From Proteobacteria bacterium HN_bin10 (GTDB lineage: Bacteria; Pseudomonadota; Alphaproteobacteria; Caulobacterales; Aquidulcibacteraceae): a stretch of 8,432 bases of DNA. Under the pieces are notes generated by a model, which saw nothing but the letters and a program-made list of their open reading frames with translations, made no database searches and was not told where the DNA came from. The stretch is from positions 279 to 8,710 of the forward strand of contig LWDN01000068.1 of assembly GCA_002083515.1 (NCBI GenBank), written 5' to 3'. Below, piece by piece: positions 1 to 5,309 of the stretch (within the stretch, counting starts at the first letter, position 1; every line of letters starts with the position of its first letter). A program made the translations under genes and the position numbers.

Positions 1-96
1 CCGCAGACCGGCGAGCCGATCAAGATTCCGGCCAAGCGGGTGGTGAAGTTCCGCGTCGCCAAGATGGCCAAGGACGCGATTCTCGGCAAGAAGTAA
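1..96 (+). CDS. HU-family DNA-binding protein, C-terminal part
   Basis: The reading frame is open from the first base of the window to a TAA stop and encodes 31 residues beginning PQTGEPIKIPAKRVVKF. The N-terminus lies outside the window. In HU/IHF proteins the segment NPxTGExIxIPAxxVxxFxxGKxLKDAV forms the DNA-clasping beta arm and the last helix, and this fragment follows that pattern: the TGEPIKIPAK arm, then VKFRVAKMAKDAI. HU proteins are small nucleoid-associated dimers that bend DNA. The gene is followed 42 bases later by a strong intrinsic terminator, so it probably ends a transcript. The fragment is too short to separate HU-alpha, HU-beta or IHF subtypes. Confidence 0.85.
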   Translation, partial: PQTGEPIKIPAKRVVKFRVAKMAKDAILGKK

Positions 97-138
97 TCGT
101 CCCCGAGAGTCCCGCCTGACGGCGGCGACGTCGAGCGT

Positions 139-183
139 AGCGGGCCGGCTTCCCTGGGTGCGGGAAGCCGGCCCGCTCTTTTT
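139..183 (+). terminator. Intrinsic terminator after the HU-like gene
   Basis: A perfect 16-bp stem (139-154 paired with 162-177) encloses a 7-base loop and is followed by CTTTTT. The stem is very GC-rich. It lies just downstream of the HU-type stop codon in the correct orientation, so it is a textbook Rho-independent terminator for that gene. Confidence 0.92.
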
Positions 184-210
184 CGGAGATGGGTTGAGGG
201 ATAGGGGTGA

Positions 211-294
211 TCAGTTGTCAGTTTTCAGTAGACAGTCAGAATGGGCAGTCCGGGAGGAGATTTCCGAAACTGATCACTGAAAACTGTTAACTGT
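211..294. repeat. Heptad-phased inverted repeat (element 1)
   Basis: The left arm is four 7-base units in register: TCAGTTG, TCAGTTT, TCAGTAG, ACAGTCA (211-238). The right arm is four units of the opposite orientation: AAACTGA, TCACTGA, AAACTGT, TAACTGT (267-294). The arms are separated by 28 bases. The best-paired part is 212-229 against 276-293, with 16 of 18 positions complementary. The element is AT-richer than its surroundings and lies just beyond the 3' end of the minus-strand MoaD-like gene, where it could form a hairpin in the transcript. A related element lies at 8022-8104. Confidence 0.75.
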
Positions 295-309
295 ACACCC
301 TCCGTCTCT

Positions 310-612
310 TCAGAAACTCGGCCCGAGGCCGGTGCCGCCGAATCCGTCATGGGAGACCAGCCGGATTTCGTCGCCCTCTTTGACGACCGTGTCCAAACTG
401 GCGATCTTCATATTCACGGTCACCATGAGCTTTTTTTCCCGGGCGAGTTGAAACACGTGGCGAATCGCCTTGGCCTGCTTTTGAATGAGGGCCCGGATCG
501 TGATGGGATCGGTGACCGCACAGGCCAACTCCCGCTCGCCATCCGCCGTCTGGAGCTGCCCCATGAGGGTGATCTTCACCAGCGCGGCTTTCTTGTCGTC
601 CTGTTCGTCCAC
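310..612 (-). CDS. MoaD/ThiS-like ubiquitin-fold small protein
   Basis: The predicted protein has 100 residues with a beta-grasp (ubiquitin-like) pattern. A first strand VKITLMGQL (residues 12-20) is followed by a helical stretch rich in Lys and Ala, then VTVNMKIASLDTVVKEGDEI, which matches the MoaD/ThiS signature (VxVN...DTxVKxGDEI). Family members carry sulfur as a C-terminal thiocarboxylate on Gly-Gly, for molybdopterin, thiamine or related syntheses. Here the GG (residues 92-93) is followed by seven more residues (TGLGPSF), which is atypical. I chose the GTG at 612 because a perfect GGAGGAG lies 8 bases upstream. The longer ATG starts at 681 and 672 would add a low-complexity charged N-terminus and would overlap the divergent neighbour. 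No sulfur-activating partner (MoeB, ThiF or MoaE) is visible nearby, so the pathway is unassigned. Confidence 0.7.
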   Translation of the reverse strand: MDEQDDKKAALVKITLMGQLQTADGERELACAVTDPITIRALIQKQAKAIRHVFQLAREKKLMVTVNMKIASLDTVVKEGDEIRLVSHDGFGGTGLGPSF

Positions 613-620
613 GTCAGCGT

Positions 621-627
621 CTCCTCC
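621..627 (-). promoter_or_regulatory. Shine-Dalgarno site deciding the MoaD-like start
   Basis: On the minus strand this reads GGAGGAG, 8 bases before the GTG at 612. The in-frame ATG codons further upstream have a less ideal purine run before 681 and would overlap the start of the plus-strand gene, so this site favours the GTG start. Confidence 0.6.
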
Positions 628-670
628 GTCCCGCCGGGGCCATTGACGCGCAGGCCTCGGCTCTGATTTC

Positions 671-1102
671 ATGGAGGCCATGCCCTCCCTCGATCTTCGT
701 CACAGCGGGATGCCCGATCTGCAATTTGCGCTTTTCATGGTGGCGCTCTGCACCTCCGGGCTCAAAGACCTCAATATTCCCGAGCCGGTCCGCGACCTTG
801 TGTTCGAGCGGTGCTGGGCGCTCGTCCATGCCGGTCCGCCTCCCGCTCATCCGGCCGAACGGGTGATCGATCTGCGGCAGGGCACGGAGACCACGCTGGA
901 AGCGGTGGTCGAGGTCATTCGCTCGACCTTGGCGGAAGCCGGCATCACCCGGGTAACCTGGGACCATCCCGTCAGCGAACCCTCTCTTCCCAGCTCTCCC
1001 GGGGCCTCACCGTTAGTGGATCGGCTGAACCAGTGGGAGCCCAATCCTGCGCGGCTGGTGCGCCCACCCGATTCCGGAGGCGATCCCGCCTCGACCAACT
1101 GA
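671..1102 (+). CDS. Hypothetical protein, unrecognised
   Basis: The reading frame encodes up to 143 residues and I do not recognise the family. Codon use is consistent with coding, with mainly G or C at third positions. The N-terminal two thirds look like a compact alpha/beta domain, with hydrophobic segments such as LQFALFMVALCTSGL and regular amphipathic stretches (TTLEAVVEVIRSTLAEAGI). The last 40 or so residues are rich in Pro, Ser and Gly and probably disordered. There is no signal peptide or clear membrane segment. The start is uncertain: ATG at 671, 680 and 710 are in frame and none has a strong ribosome binding site. It is divergent from the MoaD-like gene and its stop abuts the structured repeat. 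Competing frames in this stretch give Arg/Pro/Gly-rich translations and are less convincing. Confidence 0.5.
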   Translation: MEAMPSLDLRHSGMPDLQFALFMVALCTSGLKDLNIPEPVRDLVFERCWALVHAGPPPAHPAERVIDLRQGTETTLEAVVEVIRSTLAEAGITRVTWDHPVSEPSLPSSPGASPLVDRLNQWEPNPARLVRPPDSGGDPASTN

Positions 1103-1320
1103 CCCTAGCAGGATGCTGGAAAAATCCGCCAGCGGCGTTGGGGCACCCATCGCGCTTCTACATGCAATGGGTCTGGCGCGAAGAGGCTCAACGTCCGCTT
1201 CACCCGTTGCAATCTGCGGAGCAACGGGTCCCCGGTACGATTCGCCTCTTCGCTTGCTGCGGCCCGGGTACCCGCCTGGCGGGTGCGACGGCCTTTGTGA
1301 GCATCCTGCGTGGCCACTGG
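1103..1320. repeat. Structured intergenic repeat with nested inverted repeats
   Basis: An outer perfect 10-bp inverted repeat, GCAGGATGCT (1108-1117) against AGCATCCTGC (1300-1309), brackets several internal ones. These are ACCCAT/ATGGGT (1145-1150, 1167-1172), a perfect 10-bp GCGAAGAGGC/GCCTCTTCGC (1178-1187, 1244-1253) that encloses a perfect 9-bp ACCCGTTGC/GCAACGGGT (1202-1210, 1221-1229), and a compact ACCCGCC/GGCGGGT hairpin (1270-1284). The pairs nest without crossing, so a single strand could fold into a multi-branched structure closed by the outer stem. All frames through it give arginine-rich junk-like translations. It resembles dispersed repeats I recall from Nitrospira genomes (GCAGGATGCTG... 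at one end, ...GCATCCTGC at the other), but I cannot verify copy number. The boundaries are approximate. Confidence 0.7.
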
Positions 1321-1350
1321 TTCTCATCCGCGATCTCGATGCCTGTGACG

Positions 1351-1375
1351 ATGGCGAGGCGCCATGACCGTTTTT
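1351..1375 (+). terminator. Possible weak terminator
   Basis: ATGGCG-AGG-CGCCAT forms a perfect 6-bp stem with a 3-base loop (1351-1365), followed after five bases by TTTTT (1371-1375). It could end plus-strand transcription coming from the gene at 671-1102 and the structured repeat. The gap between stem and T-tract makes this a weak call. Confidence 0.3.
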
Positions 1376-1385
1376 CCGCAGCCTG

Positions 1386-2198
1386 CTACGGCAGCAAGGC
1401 CACGATTCGCACCGGCGCCCCCGTGCCCCCTTTGATCTTCATCGGCAACGCGAGCACGGTCGCGCCCTTCGGCGGAAGCCGGTCCAGCGAGGCCACGTTC
1501 TCCAACCCGTAGGCATTAGCCCCGTTCACGATCCGATGCACGGGAAAGTCCGAGGATCGGCCGGGATCGATGCTGGCCGTGTCGATCCCCACGCCCCGAA
1601 TCGCCCGTTCCTTCACCAGGAACTCCGCCGCCTTGGCCGAGAAACCGGGGAAGTGCAGGGTGCTTGCGTCATCAGGCGTGGCGCTCCCCAAATAGGCTGT
1701 CCTGTTGGGCCAATGCCGGCCCCATCCGGTCAACATGAAGACCACCGCCTGGTCTGCGATTCGGCCGTGTGCGGCTTCCCAGGCTCGAAGATCCTCCACC
1801 GTCAATTCGTAGTCCGGGTTGGCCTGGCACTGGGGACGCAGATCGATCACCACCGCGGAGGCCATCAGCTCCTCGACCGGAATCTGGTCCACGGCGCGCC
1901 GGCTTTCGCCGAAATGGAGCGGCGCATCCATGTGCGTGCCGCCGTGCTCCGAGGTCGCGAAGACGGCTGAGCTGTACCAATAGCCCGCCGAGGTCTGTCC
2001 CCAGGCCGTCTTTTCCCAGGTAAAGGCCTTGTTCTTGGGCCAGTAGATGGTCTCCTCGCCGAACGAATAGGTCAGGTCGACGAGTTGGCGGGGCGCCGTC
2101 GAACCGCAGCCGGGGAGGCCGGTCGCGACGAGGGAGAGGGCCAGGAGGCTGCCGGTCATGCGTGCCACCATCGTGATGCGCCACGTCCACGATCTCAT
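1386..2198 (-). CDS. Cyclase/kynurenine formamidase-family lipoprotein
   Basis: The protein has 270 residues. The N-terminus carries a hydrophobic segment (about 15-28) ending in a lipobox, L28-P29-G30-Cys31, so it is predicted to be exported and lipid-anchored. The mature part matches the cyclase family (metal-dependent hydrolases related to kynurenine formamidase KynB). It contains the diagnostic HGGTHMDAPLHF at 85-96, in which His85, His89 and Asp91 would bind metal and His95 lies in the active site. A later GVGIDTASIDPG segment and an HRI-NGANAYGLENV segment complete the family core. Family members hydrolyse amides or lactones, and the substrate here is unknown. In-frame ATG codons at 2171 and 2159 would give shorter and equally plausible signal peptides, and none has a strong ribosome binding site. 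It is divergent from rfbC. Confidence 0.85.
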   Translation of the reverse strand: MRSWTWRITMVARMTGSLLALSLVATGLPGCGSTAPRQLVDLTYSFGEETIYWPKNKAFTWEKTAWGQTSAGYWYSSAVFATSEHGGTHMDAPLHFGESRRAVDQIPVEELMASAVVIDLRPQCQANPDYELTVEDLRAWEAAHGRIADQAVVFMLTGWGRHWPNRTAYLGSATPDDASTLHFPGFSAKAAEFLVKERAIRGVGIDTASIDPGRSSDFPVHRIVNGANAYGLENVASLDRLPPKGATVLALPMKIKGGTGAPVRIVALLP

Positions 2199-2253
2199 GG
2201 GCTCGACCGTACCAGGTTCACTCCGGGCTTCGCAACCTACTCAGGAGGCCATC

Positions 2254-2282
2254 TTTTCTCGGTGGGGGAAAGCGGGTAAGAT
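2254..2282 (+). promoter_or_regulatory. Candidate promoter for rfbC
   Basis: TTTTCT (2254-2259) and TAAGAT (2277-2282) are separated by 17 bases and lie 28 bases before the rfbC start. The -10 matches the sigma70 consensus at 4 of 6 positions but the -35 at only 3 of 6, so this is tentative. Confidence 0.25.
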
Positions 2283-2309
2283 GCGGCTCGAAACGGGGAG
2301 TGCATCGCC

Positions 2310-2855
2310 ATGAAGGTGACCGAAGGGGACTTGAAAGGGCTCTTGATCATCGAGCCTCGGACGTTCGAGGACAGCCGCGGCTGTTTCTTCGAAACCTTCC
2401 ATCAACAGCGGTATGCGGAGATCGGAATTCCCGGTCCCTTCGTGCAAGATAACTTCTCGCTCTCGGTGCGCGGCACCTTGCGCGGCCTGCACTTTCAGGA
2501 GCCTCACGCGCAGGGCAAATTGGTGATGGTGACGGAGGGCGAGGTCTTCGACGTGGCCGTAGACATTCGGCGCGGGTCGCCGACCTTCGGCCGCTGGTTC
2601 GGAACCCCGCTGTCGGCCAAGAACCGTCGCCAGCTCTACATTCCTCCGGGCTTCGCCCACGGCTTCTGTGTCGTGAGCGACCAAGCGGCGTTTGTTTACA
2701 AGTGCACCGACTTCTACGCGCCTGAGCACGAGCACGGGATTCTCTGGAACGATCCGGCCATCGGCATCCGCTGGCCCGTGCAGCAGCCGATTCTCTCTCC
2801 CAAAGACGCGGCCTATAAGCCCCTCGCCGACATGATGGCCTGCCTGCCTGCGTAA
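2310..2855 (+). CDS. rfbC: dTDP-4-dehydrorhamnose 3,5-epimerase
   Basis: The 181-residue length is normal for RfbC/RmlC, a cytosolic cupin-fold enzyme. It epimerises dTDP-4-dehydro-6-deoxyglucose at C3 and C5 on the way to dTDP-L-rhamnose for surface polysaccharides. The expected segments occur in order: PRTFEDSRGCFFETF (16-30), QDNFSLSVRGTLRGLHFQ (46-63) with the catalytic base His61, Lys70, GEVFDVAVDIRRGSPTFG (77-94), the IPPGFAHGF block (111-119), and the catalytic acid Tyr130 in VYKCTDFY. The Shine-Dalgarno-like GGGGAG at 2295-2300 is 9 bases from the ATG. No other rhamnose-pathway gene (rfbA, rfbB, rfbD) is in the window, so it is a stand-alone copy here. I see nothing missing in the active site. 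Confidence 0.95.
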   Translation: MKVTEGDLKGLLIIEPRTFEDSRGCFFETFHQQRYAEIGIPGPFVQDNFSLSVRGTLRGLHFQEPHAQGKLVMVTEGEVFDVAVDIRRGSPTFGRWFGTPLSAKNRRQLYIPPGFAHGFCVVSDQAAFVYKCTDFYAPEHEHGILWNDPAIGIRWPVQQPILSPKDAAYKPLADMMACLPA

Positions 2856-2895
2856 GCCTCAGTCGCGGTGCACGCGGGCGTCCGGAGGTTCTTAT

Positions 2896-2920
2896 GCGAG
2901 CGAGCTTGATCCTCGCTTGC
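2896..2920 (+). terminator. Weak hairpin after rfbC, no T-tract
   Basis: GCGAGCGAG (2896-2904) pairs with CTCGCTTGC (2912-2920) at 8 of 9 positions around a 7-base loop. No run of T follows. It may attenuate rfbC readthrough, or it may be incidental, since it also overlaps the candidate -35 region of the perR promoter. Confidence 0.25.
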
Positions 2921-2935
2921 GCCCTATGCTAGATA
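2906..2935 (+). promoter_or_regulatory. Candidate perR promoter
   Basis: TTGATC (2906-2911) and TAGATA (2930-2935) are separated by 18 bases. The -10 is preceded by TGC, giving an extended -10 (TGCTAGATA). The Fur-like box starts inside this -10, which is the usual arrangement for autorepression. The individual hexamer matches are modest. Confidence 0.4.
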
Positions 2936-2957
2936 GGATTCATTCCTAGTCAGGAAT
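2934..2957 (+). promoter_or_regulatory. Fur/PerR-type operator of perR
   Basis: TAGGATT-C-ATTCCTA (2934-2948) is a 7-1-7 inverted repeat with 6 of 7 positions complementary, the classic geometry of Fur-family boxes. A third half-site, CAGGAAT, follows at 2951-2957, so ATTCCT-AGTC-AGGAAT (2942-2957) is also a perfect palindrome. The box overlaps the candidate -10, and its last half-site contains the AGGAA that would serve as ribosome binding site for the ATG at 2961. Bound regulator could therefore block both polymerase and ribosome access. This predicts negative autoregulation by the encoded PerR-like protein. Confidence 0.65.
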
Positions 2958-2960
2958 TAA

Positions 2961-3443
2961 ATGAAGCTCAGTCAGGACGACATTCGCGCCCGATTCAAGG
3001 CTCGGGGCCTTAAGGTCACGCCGCAGCGGGCGGCGATCTACCGGGCCTTGGCGGAAACCACCAGCCATCCCACCGCGGACGCGCTCTATCGCGCCGTCAG
3101 GCGTCGGTATCCGATGATCTCTCCCAACACGGTCTACTACACCTTGGGGGCCTTGCGGGATGCCGGGCTGATCCATGAAGTGAACTATTGGCATGACGGC
3201 GCCCGGTTCGATGCCAACATGCAGCCGCATCATCATCTTGTCTGCCTGGGATGCCGGACCATCCACGACGTGATGGACGCGGGATTGAGTCGACTCCAAG
3301 CTCCGGCCGGGTTTCGGCGTGAGTTTCAGATCACCGGCCATCGGGTCGAATTTCATGGATACTGCGAGGCCTGTCGGGAGACCGGTCCTCGCCGTACCGC
3401 ACGAGTGACCACCAGACGATCGGCGCCGGCTGCTCGCGCCTGA
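2961..3443 (+). CDS. perR: Fur-family peroxide regulator, PerR type
   Basis: The 160-residue protein has the Fur-family winged helix (LKVTPQRAAIYRAL at 17-30, then HPTADALYRAV and ISPNTVYYTLGALRDAGL at 53-70) and a metal-binding dimerisation domain. All ligands known from Bacillus PerR are present one position earlier: His36, Asp84, His90, His92 and Asp103 for the sensing Fe/Mn site, and Cys95/Cys98 plus Cys135/Cys138 for structural zinc. Asp at 84 and 103 (RFDAN, TIHDV) favours PerR over Fur or Zur. PerR senses H2O2 by iron-catalysed His oxidation and then releases its DNA. The last 20 or so residues form a basic Arg/Ala-rich tail not typical of the family. Rubrerythrin follows after 44 bases and is the likely main target. 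Confidence 0.88.
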   Translation: MKLSQDDIRARFKARGLKVTPQRAAIYRALAETTSHPTADALYRAVRRRYPMISPNTVYYTLGALRDAGLIHEVNYWHDGARFDANMQPHHHLVCLGCRTIHDVMDAGLSRLQAPAGFRREFQITGHRVEFHGYCEACRETGPRRTARVTTRRSAPAARA

Positions 3444-3487
3444 TTCGCCATTATCATCACGCATCATCAACCAAGGAGGACTGTGCG

Positions 3488-3913
3488 ATGGGAAAGAGCC
3501 TGAAGGGGACCAAAAGTCATGACAATTTGAAGCATGCCTTCGCCGGCGAGTCGCAGGCCAACCGGCGCTATCTATACTTCGCCCGGCGCGCCGACATTGA
3601 AGGCTATCCGGATGTCGGAGGGCTGTTCCGCGATACGTCGGAAGCGGAGACCGGCCACGCCTTCGGCCATCTCGACTTCTTGAAGGAAGTCGGCGATCCC
3701 GCGACCGGGGTGCCGATCGGGAGCACGGAAGCCAATCTGAAAGCGGCGATCGAGGGTGAGACCTACGAGTACACGCAGATGTACCCGGGGATGGCCAAGA
3801 CCGCGCGCGACGAGGGCTTCCCCGAGCTGGCCGAGTGGTTCGAGACCCTCGCCAAGGCCGAACGCTCCCATGCCAATCGATTCACGAAGGGACTGGAGTC
3901 GCTGAAAAGCTGA
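3488..3913 (+). CDS. Rubrerythrin, diiron domain only
   Basis: Rubrerythrins reduce hydrogen peroxide to water at a diiron centre in the cytoplasm. This 141-residue protein is the ferritin-like four-helix domain with every expected metal ligand: Glu21 (FAGESQANRRY), Glu54 and His57 (EAETGH), Glu91 and Glu94 (EGETYEYTQMYP), and Glu125 and His128 (AERSHANRF). It ends soon after the last helix and lacks the C-terminal rubredoxin domain that supplies electrons in classical rubrerythrin of about 190 residues, so an external donor is needed. A strong AAGGAGGA (3473-3480) sits 7 bases before the ATG. The placement between perR and the Fe-S protein gene implies peroxide-inducible expression and suggests the Fe-S protein as the redox partner. 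Confidence 0.93.
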   Translation: MGKSLKGTKSHDNLKHAFAGESQANRRYLYFARRADIEGYPDVGGLFRDTSEAETGHAFGHLDFLKEVGDPATGVPIGSTEANLKAAIEGETYEYTQMYPGMAKTARDEGFPELAEWFETLAKAERSHANRFTKGLESLKS

Positions 3914-3930
3914 TCGCCGATCGATGTGAG

Positions 3931-3963
3931 GGGGAGCGGGCGGCGCCCGCTCCCCTGTGTTTC
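3931..3963 (+). terminator. GC-rich hairpin after rubrerythrin
   Basis: GGGGAGCGGGC (3931-3941) pairs perfectly with GCCCGCTCCCC (3945-3955) around a 3-base loop, followed by TGTGTTT. The stem is strong but the T-tract is short. It may be a partial terminator that sets rubrerythrin expression above that of the genes that follow. Confidence 0.6.
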
Positions 3964-4019
3964 CCCCCAGGCCGGCTCGCATCGCGTTCCCATGACCTCG
4001 CGAAGGAGTCTCAGTCCGC

Positions 4020-5309
4020 ATGAAAACATTGGATCTCTTTGCGCCGGCCCTGACGGCGGCGGAATTGGACAACGAATCCAACCGGATCTACGAGATCTGC
4101 GACGGATGCCGCCGGTGCATCAACCTCTGCCCCTCCTTCAATACCTTGCTGGATCGCATCGATGCGGTCGACAGCGATGTGGCCAAGCTGACCGCCGGCG
4201 ACCGCGCGCGCGTAGCCGACGAGTGCTACTACTGCAAGCTCTGTTACAACCATTGTCCCTACACGCCGCCGCATCACTATGCCCTGGATTTTCCGAAACT
4301 CATGGTGGCCTGGAAGCGTCGGTTGGCGCAGGACCGCGGGGTGTCCTGGCAGGACCGGCTCTTGGCCAAGACCGACCTGATGGGCGCGCTGGCCCGTTGG
4401 TTCGCGCCGCTGATGAATGCCACGATGGCGTTGCAACCGCTGCGCCCGCTGGTGGAGCGGCTGCTCGGGATCCATCGACGGCGTCAGGTGCTGTCTTTTC
4501 AGCGGCAGACCCTGGCCACCTGGTTTGCCCGGCGGCCGGCGGCGAGTCGTCCCTCTGCGGCTCCATCGACGCCGCGCGGCAAGGTGGCGCTCTTTGCCAG
4601 TTGCCTGGTGAACTATCAAGCGACCGACGTGGGCAAGGCGACCATCCAGGTCTTGGAGCGGAACGGGGTCGAAGTGGTCTGGCCGGAGCAACGCTGCTGC
4701 GGCATGCCCTCCTTCGATTTCGGCGATCTGGCGGCGATCAAGCAGGCGGCAGAGGCCAACGTGAAAGCCCTCAAGCCTTGGGTCGATCGCGGCTACGACA
4801 TCGTGTCGCCCGTCCCGAGTTGCAGCCTGATGCTCAAGCGGGAGTATCTCGCGTTGGCCCCGGGCGAGGCGGCGCAGGCGGTCTCCCAGCGGACCTTCGA
4901 TGTTTGCGAATACTTGATGCGGATGAAAAGGGCCGGCCACCTCTCCGAAGCCTTTGAGCGCAAGCCGGGCCGTGTGGCCTACCAGATTCCCTGCCACCTG
5001 CGCGACCAGAACATCGGCTTCAAGTCCAAGGAGTTGATGGAGGCGGCGGGTGCGACGGTGGAGGTGGTGGAACGCTGCTCCGGTCACGACGGGACCTGGG
5101 GCGCCAAGACGGCCACCTTCGAGCTGTCCATGCAGATCGCCGGGAAGGCGGTGCGGGAGCTGGGGAGCGTGCCGGCCGATCTCGTCGCCAGCGACTGCCC
5201 GCTGTCGGCCCTACAACTTGAGCAGGCCGGCGCCACGGCCCAGCGCCCCGGTGCGAGGGTGCTGCATCCCATTCAGATCGTGCGGGATGCCTACGGGATT
5301 GCTCCATGA
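4020..5309 (+). CDS. GlpC/HdrD-like iron-sulfur protein with CCG domains
   Basis: The 429-residue protein resembles the Fe-S subunits GlpC (anaerobic glycerol-3-phosphate dehydrogenase) and HdrD. Two ferredoxin motifs, CDGCRRCINLCP (27-38) and CYYCKLCYNHCP (69-80), should each bind a 4Fe-4S cluster. After a basic linker come two CCG-type domains. The first has Cys195, Cys226-Cys227-Gly228 (RCCGMPSFDFGD) and Cys268. The second has Cys325 (PCHLR), Cys353 in CSGHDGTWG and Cys393 (SDCPLS), so one cysteine of the second CCG pair is Ser354. CCG domains bind non-cubane clusters or disulfide-type redox centres. There are no clear membrane segments. AAGGAG at 4003-4008 precedes the ATG. The stop overlaps the DUF3501 start by 4 bases. 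Together with rubrerythrin upstream, this points to an electron-transfer role in peroxide reduction, which is an inference. Confidence 0.88.
   Translation: MKTLDLFAPALTAAELDNESNRIYEICDGCRRCINLCPSFNTLLDRIDAVDSDVAKLTAGDRARVADECYYCKLCYNHCPYTPPHHYALDFPKLMVAWKRRLAQDRGVSWQDRLLAKTDLMGALARWFAPLMNATMALQPLRPLVERLLGIHRRRQVLSFQRQTLATWFARRPAASRPSAAPSTPRGKVALFASCLVNYQATDVGKATIQVLERNGVEVVWPEQRCCGMPSFDFGDLAAIKQAAEANVKALKPWVDRGYDIVSPVPSCSLMLKREYLALAPGEAAQAVSQRTFDVCEYLMRMKRAGHLSEAFERKPGRVAYQIPCHLRDQNIGFKSKELMEAAGATVEVVERCSGHDGTWGAKTATFELSMQIAGKAVRELGSVPADLVASDCPLSALQLEQAGATAQRPGARVLHPIQIVRDAYGIAP

Noticed and set aside
614..967. Minus-strand open frame opposite the hypothetical gene at 671-1102
   Set aside because: The translation is low-complexity and basic with no ribosome binding site, it overlaps the MoaD-like start region, and the plus-strand frame has better codon use.
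1113..1367. Small proteins encoded within the structured repeat
   Set aside because: Several overlapping frames on both strands are open, all with Arg/Pro/Gly/Ser-rich sequence. The region is better explained by its nested inverted repeats.
3444..3487. A second PerR box before rubrerythrin
   Set aside because: The 44-base gap has ATCATCA-type repeats but no inverted repeat like the one before perR. Cotranscription with perR is the simpler explanation.
4011..5087. Long minus-strand open frame (358 codons) opposite the Fe-S protein gene
   Set aside because: Its translation is rich in His, Arg and Gly without family motifs, and it lies antisense to a gene with clear Fe-S and CCG motifs. High GC content keeps the antisense frame open.
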